A stretch of 47,589 nucleotides of DNA from Treponema_I sp045597345. GTDB lineage: Bacteria > Spirochaetota > Spirochaetia > Treponematales > Treponemataceae. The position numbers and the translations under genes were made by a program. Shown here piece by piece: positions 15,055 to 23,701 of the stretch (positions are counted from its first letter, which is position 1; each line of letters starts with the position of its first letter). The notes under the pieces were generated by a model that worked only from the letters and a program-made list of their open reading frames with translations, ran no database searches and was not told the origin of the DNA. The stretch covers positions 1 through 47,589 of the forward strand of contig JAZLJW010000212.1 in the NCBI GenBank assembly GCA_045597345.1. Direction: 5' to 3'.

Positions 15055-17205
15055 ATGGCAACTGCAAAGAAGAGCACAACGACTACAAAGAAAAAGGCAG
15101 CTTCTAAAGCAAAAAAACATACCTTGGTAATTGTAGAGTCTCCTGCCAAAGCAAAAACGATTGAAAAGTATTTGGGAACTGGATATACCGTAAAGGCATC
15201 TATGGGACATCTTATTGATCTTCCAAAAAGCCGTATTGCCATAGATATTGATAATGGGTTTCAGCCGGAATACATTACGGTTCGCGGCCGTGCTGCCGTT
15301 TTAAAAGACCTGCAGAAAGAAGCAAAGAAATCTGATGCTGTACTTCTTGCATCGGACCCTGACCGCGAAGGAGAAGCCATTGCCTGGCATCTTCAGCGGT
15401 CTCTTGCAGAAAAAACTGATGCAGAAATCAACCGTATTATTTTCAACGAAATTACCCCTGTTGCTATTAAAGAAGCGGTAAAACATCCGGGAACCATTGA
15501 TGAAAAAATGGTAGATGCCCAGAAAGCCCGTCGTGTCCTTGACCGTCTGGTCGGTTATAATCTGTCTCCTCTTTTGTGGAAAAAGGTAAAGAACGGACTT
15601 TCTGCCGGCCGTGTGCAGTCTGTAGCACTCCGCCTGATTTGTGAACGCGAAGCAGAGGTAGAAAACTTCATTCCGGAAGAATACTGGAGCCTTGAAGCAG
15701 ATTTCCTCAAGAAAAAAAGTGCTTTTACCGCTCAGCTGGTGCAGTATAACGGTGAAAAACCAACATTAACGAGTCAGGCAGATGTAGAAAAGATTATCAC
15801 TGAGATTAAGGACTCTGAATGCAAGGTTCAGGATATAAAGACCCAGGACCGCACGGTTAAGCCAAAAGCTCCCTTTACCACCAGTAAGCTGCAGCAGGCA
15901 GCTGCAAACCGCCTTGGTTTTAATGCCCGTAAGACCATGCAGATTGCCCAGCAATTGTATGAAGGTGTTCCTATCGGATCAAATCGTGTTGGTCTTATTA
16001 CCTACATGCGTACTGACTCAACCCGAATTTCACAGACAGCTCTTGACGATGTCCGCGTATGGCTTGGAAAGGAATATCCAGATCAGCTTCCTGAATCTCC
16101 CCTTATCTATGCAGTGGGAAATAAAGCCCAGGATGCCCATGAAGCAATTCGTCCTACCTATGTCACCTATACCCCTGACTATGTAAAAGATTATTTGAGC
16201 CGTGACCAGTTGCGCCTGTATCAGCTTATTTGGGAAGCTTTTGTTTCCAGTCAGATGAAAAACGCCGTTATCCGGACTACCAGTATCGATATTCAGGCTG
16301 GAAACGCCGTTTTCCGTGCTTCTTCAAGCAAAGTGGTGGAAAAAGGTTTTTATGCGGTAACAAAGCTGTTGACCTCTAAAGATGAAATTTCAGGATCCCT
16401 TCCTGTATTGGATGTGGGCGACGTACTGGAAGCTAAAGAATTCCGTCCGGAACAGCATTTTACCCAGGGACCTTCCCGGTATACTGATGCCAGTATTGTA
16501 AAGACTCTGGAAGAAAAGGGTATTGGCCGTCCTTCTACTTATGCACCGATTATATCGGTTCTCCTTGACCGGTATTACGTAAACCGCAGCAACAAGCAGC
16601 TTGTTCCCACAACGCTGGGACGCATGATCAACGATATTCTGGTTGAATCATTTCCAGACGTAATCAATGAAAACTTTACTGCCGAAGTTGAATCAAAACT
16701 GGACTCGGTAGCAGAAGGAACCATCGAATGGCCAAAGATGATGGGAGAATTCTATGGGCCTTTCCATGAACGCGTTGATGAAGTCATGTCAAAGCTGGAA
16801 AGTGTTAAAGGCAGCATTGATGAGCTGACTGATATAGTCTGTGAAAAATGCGGTAAACCCATGGCAAAAAAACTGGGTCGGTTCGGGTACTTCCTTGCCT
16901 GTTCCGGATTTCCGGAATGTCACAATACCAAGTCTATCCCGCTGGCTAAATGTCCTCGCTGTGACGGTGATATCGTTGCCCGTAAGTCAAAAGGCAGGGG
17001 ACGGGAATTCTACGGTTGTACCAATTATCCAACCTGCGATTTCCTGACACACTTTAAGCCTACCAATGCAACCTGTCCCCAATGTGGCCAGTTCATGGTG
17101 GAGAAATTTGACAAAAAGCACGGTACGTTTAAATCCTGTATCAATCCTGAATGCAATTATCTGCATACAGCCGATGGTGACGAGGTAGATGCCGATCTTG
17201 ACTGA
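15055..17205 (+). CDS. topA: DNA topoisomerase I (type IA)
   Basis: A 716-aa topoisomerase that relaxes negative supercoils. The ATG at 15055 follows GGAG at 15044-15047. The N terminus is an unusual Lys/Thr/Ala-rich tail of about 20 residues before the Toprim domain (TLVIVESPAKAKTIEKYL, then LLASDPDREGEAIAWHL). The catalytic Tyr is near residue 317 in VGLITYMRTDSTRIS. The C terminus has three Cys4 zinc ribbons (CEKC...CSGFPEC, CPRC...CTNYPTC, CPQC...CINPEC). It lies 14 bp after dprA, and xerD starts inside its last codons. The order dprA-topA is common in bacteria. Confidence 0.97.
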   Translation: MATAKKSTTTTKKKAASKAKKHTLVIVESPAKAKTIEKYLGTGYTVKASMGHLIDLPKSRIAIDIDNGFQPEYITVRGRAAVLKDLQKEAKKSDAVLLASDPDREGEAIAWHLQRSLAEKTDAEINRIIFNEITPVAIKEAVKHPGTIDEKMVDAQKARRVLDRLVGYNLSPLLWKKVKNGLSAGRVQSVALRLICEREAEVENFIPEEYWSLEADFLKKKSAFTAQLVQYNGEKPTLTSQADVEKIITEIKDSECKVQDIKTQDRTVKPKAPFTTSKLQQAAANRLGFNARKTMQIAQQLYEGVPIGSNRVGLITYMRTDSTRISQTALDDVRVWLGKEYPDQLPESPLIYAVGNKAQDAHEAIRPTYVTYTPDYVKDYLSRDQLRLYQLIWEAFVSSQMKNAVIRTTSIDIQAGNAVFRASSSKVVEKGFYAVTKLLTSKDEISGSLPVLDVGDVLEAKEFRPEQHFTQGPSRYTDASIVKTLEEKGIGRPSTYAPIISVLLDRYYVNRSNKQLVPTTLGRMINDILVESFPDVINENFTAEVESKLDSVAEGTIEWPKMMGEFYGPFHERVDEVMSKLESVKGSIDELTDIVCEKCGKPMAKKLGRFGYFLACSGFPECHNTKSIPLAKCPRCDGDIVARKSKGRGREFYGCTNYPTCDFLTHFKPTNATCPQCGQFMVEKFDKKHGTFKSCINPECNYLHTADGDEVDADLD

Positions 17206-18139
17206 TACACCTGCAGAAACGGTTCCTCGTGAACCGCTGACTATTGGTCAGTGTGTTGATGAATTCCTTGTGTATCTGCAGGGTGTTCGGAGCCTTTCGG
17301 AATATACTCTGAAAGGCTACCGCCTTGACCTGGATGCCATGATGTCTCTCTGTGGTGGCTCTACCATTCCCCTTTCAGACTACGACCTTCTTATGCTGCG
17401 TTCTTCTGTCGGTCAGCTGGTCCGACAGAAAAAGGCGGTTTCAAGTGTAAACCGATATATCAGCGCAGTGCGTTCTTTATTTGCCTATTGCAAAAGACTT
17501 GATTATATTAAAAGTAACCCCGCACTTGAACTTCATACGTTAAAAAACGGTATCCGGGTTCCACGGTATATGACAGAGACTGAAGTAAATGCACTCTGTA
17601 ATCAGCCGGAAGAAAAGGAACTGTTGTGGACAGAACGGGACAAGGCAATCTTTGAGCTTTTGTATTCCTCGGGCTGTCGTGTGCAGGAACTGGCGGGTTT
17701 AACCCTGGAGTCTTTTTCTGATGACTTGACGAGTGCCATTGTGCTGGGAAAGGGACGAAAGGAACGGCGTGTATGGTTTTCTGAAGATGCTGTTGCCGGT
17801 CTGAAGGAATATCTGGCTTCGCGGGCATTGAAGATTCCTGCAGAAAAAACGGTTAAAGCGCTGTTTGTGAATCAGAAGGGAGATCCGCTTTCTGTTCGTG
17901 GAATCCGCTGGATAGTGGAACGGTATTCCTCTGTTGAAGGTACCGGTAAGTCGGTATCACCACACGCGTTCAGACACACTTTTGCAACTACCATGCTGAA
18001 TAACGGTGCTGATATTCGTGTGGTTCAGGAGATGCTGGGACATTCCAGCATTTCGACAACACAGCGGTATACTCATGTAAGCCGCGCCAAACTGATTGAA
18101 ACATACAACCGTGCACATCCGCACGGAAAGGACGATTGA
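17189..18139 (+). CDS. xerD: Tyrosine recombinase XerD
   Basis: A 316-aa tyrosine recombinase, partner of the XerC at 12313. It has a SAM-like N-terminal domain (IGQCVDEFLVYLQGVRSLSEYTLKGYRLDL) and catalytic residues in SSGCRVQELAGL (Arg), GKGRKERRV (Lys), PHAFRHTFATTML (His, Arg), MLGHSSI and STTQRYTHVS (Tyr). The start overlaps topA by 17 bp, so translation is probably coupled. The C/D assignment follows gene order only. Confidence 0.88.
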   Translation: MPILTDTPAETVPREPLTIGQCVDEFLVYLQGVRSLSEYTLKGYRLDLDAMMSLCGGSTIPLSDYDLLMLRSSVGQLVRQKKAVSSVNRYISAVRSLFAYCKRLDYIKSNPALELHTLKNGIRVPRYMTETEVNALCNQPEEKELLWTERDKAIFELLYSSGCRVQELAGLTLESFSDDLTSAIVLGKGRKERRVWFSEDAVAGLKEYLASRALKIPAEKTVKALFVNQKGDPLSVRGIRWIVERYSSVEGTGKSVSPHAFRHTFATTMLNNGADIRVVQEMLGHSSISTTQRYTHVSRAKLIETYNRAHPHGKDD

Positions 18140-18142
18140 TTT

Positions 18143-18682
18143 ATGGAATATGAAAAAATCCGCAGTACCACTGTTGTCTGTGTAAAAAAAGATGGTCATA
18201 TTGCCATGGCCGGTGACGGTCAGGTAACCATGGGCAACACTGTAATGAAAGGTAATGCCACCAAAGTACGGCGTATTTATAACGGAAAGGTAATCACCGG
18301 TTTCGCTGGTGCCACTGCAGATGCTTTTAACCTGCTTGATAAATTTGAATCTAAACTTGGAGAATACAATGGCGATATTCTCCGTGCTGCAGTAGAACTG
18401 GCAAAATTATGGCGCACCGATAAAGCTCTGCGCAATCTGGAAGCTCTGCTTATGGTTGCAGACAAAGACCGTATGCTCTTAATCAGTGGTACCGGTGACG
18501 TAATTGAACCGGAAAATGACGTTCTTGCCATTGGTTCCGGTGGAAACTATGCCTATGCTGCAGCACTTGCATATCTGGAATCATCTGACTACAGCGCTCT
18601 GGAAATTGCCGAAAAATCGCTGAAAATTGCCGGAGACATCTGTATCTACACTAATCACCACGTAACTTCAGAAGTTCTGTAA
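18143..18682 (+). CDS. hslV: HslV (ClpQ), proteasome-like peptidase subunit
   Basis: A 179-aa N-terminal-nucleophile threonine protease. The conserved TTVVCVKKDGHIAMAGDGQV begins at residue 9, so the first eight residues (MEYEKIRS) should be removed to expose Thr. Other HslV motifs are NTVMKGNATKVRRIYNGKVITGFAG, TADAFNLLDKFE and IGSGGNYAYAAALA. It is followed 14 bp later by its unfoldase partner hslU and directly follows xerD. As I recall T. pallidum lacks this pair at this place, so it is either an ancestral gene lost there or an insertion here. Confidence 0.96.
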   Translation: MEYEKIRSTTVVCVKKDGHIAMAGDGQVTMGNTVMKGNATKVRRIYNGKVITGFAGATADAFNLLDKFESKLGEYNGDILRAAVELAKLWRTDKALRNLEALLMVADKDRMLLISGTGDVIEPENDVLAIGSGGNYAYAAALAYLESSDYSALEIAEKSLKIAGDICIYTNHHVTSEVL

Positions 18683-18696
18683 GGAGAAAACAGAAA

Positions 18697-20187
18697 ATGG
18701 AAAAAGCACTGGAAACCCTTACCCCAAAAGAAATCGTAAAGCAGCTTGATACCTATATCGTTGGCCAGCAGAAAGCAAAGAAAAGTGTTGCAATTGCCCT
18801 TAGGAACCGTACCCGCCGCCAGCAGCTGCCGGAAGATATTCGTGATGAAATTGCTCCCAAAAATATTCTCATGATTGGTCCTACTGGTGTCGGAAAAACA
18901 GAAATTGCCCGCCGTCTTGCAAAACTGGTTGGAGCACCATTTCTGAAGGTAGAAGCAACAAAATATACCGAAGTTGGATATGTTGGTCGTGATGTTGAAT
19001 CTATGATCCGCGATCTTATGGCTGTTGGCTGTAATATGGTAAAGGCCGAAATGCAGGAAACTTTGAAGGCTGCTGCCCAGCAGAAAGTAGAAGATGAACT
19101 GCTTGATCTGCTGCTGCCCGGTAGTGGCTCTGCTAAGAAGCCGGAACCGAAATCTGTCCCGGATAACGGACAGTTCTTTGCTCTTCCCGGCGGTATGGGA
19201 TTCGGCAGCGTTATTTCTATCGGAAAAGATGAAGCCAAAACCGAAGATGATTCCGCAGCGTCTGGCAGTCAGAAAACAGAAGAAGCTCAGAAAGAACCAG
19301 ATCCTTCTATGATGGCTACCCGTGAGAAATTCCGAACCATGCTGCGCGAAGGTAAACTTGAAAACCGTGAAGTGGAAATTGCCATTCAGCGGAAAGTACA
19401 GGGGCCTTCCATCGAGATGATGGGGAACATGGAAGACATGGAACAGGCCATGCAGAATATTACCAGTATGCTCAATGGTAACCGTACCCGTAAAAAGACC
19501 GTAACCATTGCAGAAGCCCGCAATTTTCTGATGGAAGAACAGCTGGACCGCATGGTTGATCCTGATAAGGTGACCGATGAAGCCAAAAAACGTGTTGAAA
19601 ACATGGGCATCATCTTTATTGATGAAATCGATAAGATTGCCGGTGGCTCAAGCCATTCAAGCCACGATGTAAGCCGTGAAGGTGTGCAGCGTGATATTCT
19701 GCCTATCGTAGAGGGGTCCAATGTAAACACCAAATGGGGCGTTATTGATACTACTCACATTCTGTTTATTGCTGCCGGTGCCTTTAACGTGTCAAAACCC
19801 AGTGATCTGATCCCTGAACTGCAGGGACGCTTCCCGCTTCGTGTTGAACTTGATTCACTGCATGCAGAAGAATTCAAACGCATTCTTACAGAACCGAAAA
19901 ACAGCCTGACCCGCCAGTATACGGCACTGCTTTCTACGGAGAACGTTACCATCCAGTTTGCAGAAGATGCTGTCGACAAGATGAGTCAGCTGGCAGAGGA
20001 TGTGAATAACCGGGTAGAAAACATCGGGGCCCGCCGTCTGCATACCATTATGGAGACTCTGCTGGAAGACCTGAGCTTTGAAGCTGATGAACATGCCGGC
20101 GAAACCATCACCATCACCGCTGACTACGTAGACGAAAAACTGAATAACGTCGTTCAAAACCAGGATTTGAGTAAATATATTCTGTAA
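18697..20187 (+). CDS. hslU: HslU (ClpY), AAA+ unfoldase of the HslUV protease
   Basis: A 496-aa AAA+ ATPase that unfolds substrates for HslV. Features in order: LTPKEIVKQLDTYIVGQQKAK, Walker A GPTGVGKTE near residue 62, pore loop region TKYTEVGYVGRDVE, a long I-domain (about residues 110-285), Walker B IIFIDEIDKI near 306, ELQGRFPLRVEL, and the docking tail DLSKYIL that inserts into HslV. The I-domain carries an acidic, Ser/Gln/Lys-rich insert (about residues 180-210) that makes it longer than the roughly 440-aa enterobacterial protein. RBS AAGGAG lies 10 nt before the ATG. Confidence 0.97.
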   Translation: MEKALETLTPKEIVKQLDTYIVGQQKAKKSVAIALRNRTRRQQLPEDIRDEIAPKNILMIGPTGVGKTEIARRLAKLVGAPFLKVEATKYTEVGYVGRDVESMIRDLMAVGCNMVKAEMQETLKAAAQQKVEDELLDLLLPGSGSAKKPEPKSVPDNGQFFALPGGMGFGSVISIGKDEAKTEDDSAASGSQKTEEAQKEPDPSMMATREKFRTMLREGKLENREVEIAIQRKVQGPSIEMMGNMEDMEQAMQNITSMLNGNRTRKKTVTIAEARNFLMEEQLDRMVDPDKVTDEAKKRVENMGIIFIDEIDKIAGGSSHSSHDVSREGVQRDILPIVEGSNVNTKWGVIDTTHILFIAAGAFNVSKPSDLIPELQGRFPLRVELDSLHAEEFKRILTEPKNSLTRQYTALLSTENVTIQFAEDAVDKMSQLAEDVNNRVENIGARRLHTIMETLLEDLSFEADEHAGETITITADYVDEKLNNVVQNQDLSKYIL

Positions 20188-20206
20188 CGGTTATAAAAAT
20201 ACTACC

Positions 20207-20331
20207 AGTCAGTGACGTTCGACTGACGTCGAACTTAACGAGTTTGCGGCGCAAACTCGCGGTTAATGTAAAAACCGCTCGCTAGCGTCGCTACAGGTAC
20301 AGGCCGTCAAGGAAACTATCGAACCGGCCTG
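20207..20331. repeat. Intergenic hairpin cluster between hslU and flgB
   Basis: The 316-bp gap 20188-20503 holds no gene. It contains overlapping inverted repeats: GTCAGT/ACTGAC and GTTCGA/TCGAAC (20209-20234, mutually exclusive), GAGTTTGC/GCAAACTC with a 3-nt loop (20240-20258), palindrome CGCTAGCG, and CAGGCCG/CGGCCTG (20300-20306/20325-20331). They resemble in style the hairpin arrays at 3244-3515 and 44061-44148. They could end hslU transcription, although no clean T-run follows. Confidence 0.55.
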
Positions 20332-20429
20332 CAACAGTTTTTGTCAGTCTCTGTCTTCCTTCCCGTATTTTCATAACCGCCCGCAAACTGCCATCTCCCG
20401 CTTTTTCAACACAAAACGTGAAAAATCAC

Positions 20430-20456
20430 TAAAGTCGTATTTTCATATACCGATAA
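20430..20456 (+). promoter_or_regulatory. Sigma-28 (FliA)-type promoter of the flagellar operon
   Basis: TAAAGTCG (20430-20437), exactly 11 bp, then ACCGATAA (20449-20456). The established sigma-28 consensus is TAAAGTTT-N11-GCCGATAA, so 13 of 16 positions match with perfect spacing. It lies 47 nt before flgB, followed by the palindrome GGGAAGTTCCC in the leader. Confidence 0.82.
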
Positions 20457-20503
20457 CCACTGTAGAGAGGTACAGGGAAGTTCCCCTCTAAGGTGGTTTT
20501 TTT

Positions 20504-20923
20504 ATGAACAGTTTCTCACGTTCTGTAGACATGCTCCACAGAGCACTGGATGTAACAACACTCCGCTATCAGGTTAGCGCCAATAACCTGGCAAACTCAG
20601 AAGTTGCCAATTTCAAACGTACAGAAGTCAATTTTGAAAGCCAGCTGAAACGCGCACTGGAAAGTGAAAAAGCAGCAAAAGCAGGTGAAACCTTTACCCT
20701 TAGAACTACAGATCCCCGTCATATTCAATCTGCTGGCGTTACCGACTATCGTTCAGTTGAACCCCGCCGTGTAACAGACTATCTTTCAACCAGCAAAGCA
20801 AACGGAAATAACGTAGATGCAGAAGAAGAAGCAATGCTCATCCTGAAAACTCAGATGAACTATCAGCTGCTTACTGCTATGGAAAACTTCCAGTTCAGTC
20901 AGATTAAGATGGTTCTTAAATAA
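20504..20923 (+). CDS. flgB: FlgB, flagellar proximal rod protein
   Basis: A 139-aa rod protein. The N-terminal rod signature YQVSANNLANSEVANFKRTEVNFESQLKRAL and the C-terminal NNVDAEEEAMLILKTQMNYQLLTAMENFQFSQIKMVLK match FlgB. It assembles the periplasmic rod next to FliE and FlgC. AAGGTGG lies 7-8 nt upstream of the ATG. It is the first gene after the sigma-28 promoter, and flgC follows by 15 bp. Confidence 0.94.
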   Translation: MNSFSRSVDMLHRALDVTTLRYQVSANNLANSEVANFKRTEVNFESQLKRALESEKAAKAGETFTLRTTDPRHIQSAGVTDYRSVEPRRVTDYLSTSKANGNNVDAEEEAMLILKTQMNYQLLTAMENFQFSQIKMVLK

Positions 20924-20938
20924 TAAGGAGCGGTACAC

Positions 20939-21391
20939 ATGGGACTTTTTTCAACAATTAATATTGCAGCATCCGGCATGAGCGTTGAACGACTTCGTTC
21001 TGATATCATTGCTGATAACATTGCCAATGCAAACTCAACCCGTACTCCGGAAGGAGGCGCCTACAAACGCAGCCGTGTCATTGTACAGCCTGCTGCAGGT
21101 GCGCAGTTCCGCGGTGTTTTCACTCCTGAAGAATTTGATTCAGGTGCGGGGCAGGGAGTACGTGTTTCACGTATTGAAAAAGATGATACCCAGGGGCGCC
21201 TGGTATATGATCCAACCCATCCTCATGCCATTTTAAGCGGTCCCAACGTTGGATATGTAGAATATCCCAATATCAATATCGTAACCGAAATGGTTGACCT
21301 TATTGCTGCAAGCCGTGCGTATGAAGCCAATTCATCAGTAATCCAGGGGTCAAAGGAAATGTTCCAGCAGGCTCTTGCTATCGGGCAATAA
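20939..21391 (+). CDS. flgC: FlgC, flagellar proximal rod protein
   Basis: A 150-aa rod protein. The N terminus INIAASGMSVERLRSDIIADNIANANSTRTPEGGAYKR holds the flagellar rod signature. The segment PTHPHAILSGPNVGYVEYPNINIVTEMVDLIAASRAYEAN is characteristic of FlgC. A good ribosome site (AAGGAG) precedes the ATG. It lies between flgB and fliE; a terminator-like hairpin follows it. Confidence 0.95.
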   Translation: MGLFSTINIAASGMSVERLRSDIIADNIANANSTRTPEGGAYKRSRVIVQPAAGAQFRGVFTPEEFDSGAGQGVRVSRIEKDDTQGRLVYDPTHPHAILSGPNVGYVEYPNINIVTEMVDLIAASRAYEANSSVIQGSKEMFQQALAIGQ

Positions 21392-21420
21392 GTAAGTTAA
21401 AGTAGAATACGGGTTTAGGT

Positions 21421-21446
21421 CTGTTTTATTTTAAAACAGGCTTTTT
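21421..21446 (+). terminator. Terminator-like hairpin between flgC and fliE
   Basis: CTGTTTTA (21421-21428) / TAAAACAG (21432-21439), 3-nt loop, then GCTTTTT. It lies inside the operon, so it would act as a partial terminator that lowers transcription of fliE and later genes. Confidence 0.6.
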
Positions 21447-21462
21447 GGGAGTAATTACTAAA

Positions 21463-21816
21463 ATGAATATCGTATCTACATTTCAAATGACCAGGACCAA
21501 TCCTGCTCATATCGGCAGTGCTCCTCTGGCTTCAGAGGCTGCCGGTGCAACAAATTCTTTCGGAAAATCAGTTACCACTGAAGCGAAAAAAAACGCAACT
21601 TCTTTTGAACAATATCTTCTGCAGGCTGCGCAGTACGTAAATGATACTCAGTACAACAGTACTGCCATGGTGGAAAAGCTCATTACTGATCCAGATTCAG
21701 TAGATGTACATGATGTAACCATTGCCATGGCTCAGGCCAGTATGTCTCTGAATATTGCTCAGACAGTCATTGACCGCATTACCAAAGCCTGGTCAGAAAT
21801 ATCTACTACAAGATAA
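21463..21816 (+). CDS. fliE: FliE, hook-basal body adaptor protein
   Basis: A 117-aa protein joining the MS ring to the rod. The C-terminal half (FEQYLLQAAQYVNDTQYNSTAMVEKLITDPDSVDVHDVTIAMAQASMSLNIAQTVIDRITKAW) is typical of FliE. The ATG at 21463 is preferred, with GGGAG about 11 nt upstream; an in-frame TTG at 21445 falls inside the upstream T-run. It starts 17 nt after that hairpin. Confidence 0.92.
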   Translation: MNIVSTFQMTRTNPAHIGSAPLASEAAGATNSFGKSVTTEAKKNATSFEQYLLQAAQYVNDTQYNSTAMVEKLITDPDSVDVHDVTIAMAQASMSLNIAQTVIDRITKAWSEISTTR

Positions 21817-21887
21817 TCATTACACAGATATTCGTTCACAGACTGTATCTTTTCACACAGAAAATGGCTCGTAAGAGTGCCTGCACT

Positions 21888-21915
21888 TTGTAGATTTGCA
21901 ATAGTGTGGTAGAAT
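21888..21915 (+). promoter_or_regulatory. Possible internal sigma-70 promoter upstream of fliF
   Basis: TTGTAG (21888-21893), 16 bp, TAGAAT (21910-21915), inside the 180-bp gene-less gap between fliE and fliF. With the upstream hairpin at 21421 it could give separate expression of the MS-ring/export genes. The -35 is weak. Confidence 0.4.
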
Positions 21916-21996
21916 ATATGTAGTATACGGGTGTAGTGTATCCTTTGGGTTTAGGGGGATGTCTATACCGGAATTATTCGTTCACGGGAGGGATTA

Positions 21997-23700
21997 ATGA
22001 ACGAATGGATCCAAAAAGTTGTATCACAGGCTAAAGGCTTGTGGTCCAAATGGTCAAAAGTCCAAAAAGCAATTCTTATCGGTATTGCTGTCGTAGTTAT
22101 TGGCGCACTCATACTGGTAGGGCGTATTTCTTCAGGTCCTACGGAAGAAGCCCTGTTCAATACTACCTTTGATGAATCAGTACTTTCCAACATACAGGTT
22201 CGCCTTGATACCGAAAACATTTCATATCGTACCGTCAACGGTATTATTTATGTAAAAGACAGGGCAACTGCCAGTCACGCAAAAGGTATGCTCATCCGGG
22301 AAAAAATCATCCCCACAACTACCGAACCGTGGGCTATTTTTGATGTAGACCGGTGGACAACCAGCGATTTCCTTAATGATGTAAATATACGCCGTGCTAT
22401 TATCGGTGAGGCAGAAAACATGATTATTGCCTTGGGTGATGTTGATGCAGTAAGTCTCAGCATGGATATAGACGGGCAGAATACCCTGTTTGCCAGTGAC
22501 CGTCGGGAACCGACAGCCAGTGCCGTAGTTACCCCAAAACCAGGTAGTGATCTTGCAACAAACCGTAAAAAGATTGAAGCAATCCAGCAGATTATCAAAT
22601 TCACGTATTCAGGCTTCCAGGACAGTAATATTGCTATTATCGACTCGGTAACAGGTGTCCGGATAAACAATTTTGATGATTTGCGCGAAATCGAAAAAAC
22701 CGATGTATACGCACGTCAGCAGAGACTTATCAGTAATCTGCAGGATGAATACCGCATTAAACTCTTGAAGACAGTGCAGGATATTTTCGGGCCAGACCGT
22801 GTCCGCGACCTGAACATTAAAATCGACATGGATATGTCAGAGAAAACGGTTCAGTCAACAGTATATTCTCCTATCATCATCAATGAAGATAACAAGGATA
22901 CTCCGTATGATGACTCCCTTAAACGTGAATATCTGCCTATTTCTTCTGAAACCGTTACAAAAGTTACCAAAGGAACAGTGTATAATCCTGAAGGACCAGC
23001 CGGTGTTGATGGACAGAATCCTCCTGTTTACAGCGATATGTCCAATGCATACACCGTAACAGAAGAGCGGGGCGAAAAGGTAAATAACGTATTGAACGAA
23101 AGTCATGTACAGGAAGTACGCGCTCCGACCATCGGCAGAATCACTGTTTCAGTTGCTGTAGACGGCACCTGGGAACGGAAATATAAAGATAATGGAGATC
23201 TGGATATTCAGCATGGACAGATTCAACGTGAATATCATCCTGTAAGTGATGAGGATCTGGCAAAAGCTGAACGATTCATTCAGAATGCCATTGGCTATGA
23301 CAGAACACGCGGCGATTCAGTAACGATAGAAAATATTCAGTTTGACCGGCGTGCTCAGTTTGCAGACGAAGATGCAGAAGAGCTGCGTAAGAGTCAGACC
23401 CAGCGCACCATTATCTATGCAGCAGCAGGTATTGCTGCGGTTCTGCTGGCATTCATCGTATTCCGCATGATCAGCCGTGAACTGGAACGCAAACGTCGTC
23501 AAAAAGAAGAAGAAATCCTGCGCCAGCATCAGATGGAACGCGAAAAGACCTTGTGGGAAGCAGAACAGGCTGGTATGGAAGTTACCATGTCTGTTGAAGA
23601 GCGTGAACGGGCGGAACTTCAGGAAAATGCCATTGCTCTGGCAAAAGAACATCCGGAAGACGTTGCAATGCTCCTGCGCACCTGGTTGATGGAGGAATAG
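21997..23700 (+). CDS. fliF: FliF, flagellar MS-ring protein
   Basis: A 567-aa membrane ring protein. Transmembrane segments are near residues 23-43 (VQKAILIGIAVVVIGALILV) and about 470-490 (IIYAAAGIAAVLLAFIVFRM). Between them are the ring-building motifs (YVKDRATASHAKGMLIREKI, SASVVVTPKPGS-like AVVTPKPGSDL, and ITGVRINNFDDL-like VTGVRINNFDD). The cytoplasmic tail ends AKEHPEDVAMLLRTWLMEE, the FliG-binding element. GGGAGGG precedes the ATG. fliG starts 2 bp after the stop. Confidence 0.96.
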   Translation: MNEWIQKVVSQAKGLWSKWSKVQKAILIGIAVVVIGALILVGRISSGPTEEALFNTTFDESVLSNIQVRLDTENISYRTVNGIIYVKDRATASHAKGMLIREKIIPTTTEPWAIFDVDRWTTSDFLNDVNIRRAIIGEAENMIIALGDVDAVSLSMDIDGQNTLFASDRREPTASAVVTPKPGSDLATNRKKIEAIQQIIKFTYSGFQDSNIAIIDSVTGVRINNFDDLREIEKTDVYARQQRLISNLQDEYRIKLLKTVQDIFGPDRVRDLNIKIDMDMSEKTVQSTVYSPIIINEDNKDTPYDDSLKREYLPISSETVTKVTKGTVYNPEGPAGVDGQNPPVYSDMSNAYTVTEERGEKVNNVLNESHVQEVRAPTIGRITVSVAVDGTWERKYKDNGDLDIQHGQIQREYHPVSDEDLAKAERFIQNAIGYDRTRGDSVTIENIQFDRRAQFADEDAEELRKSQTQRTIIYAAAGIAAVLLAFIVFRMISRELERKRRQKEEEILRQHQMEREKTLWEAEQAGMEVTMSVEERERAELQENAIALAKEHPEDVAMLLRTWLMEE

Positions 23701-23701
23701 T

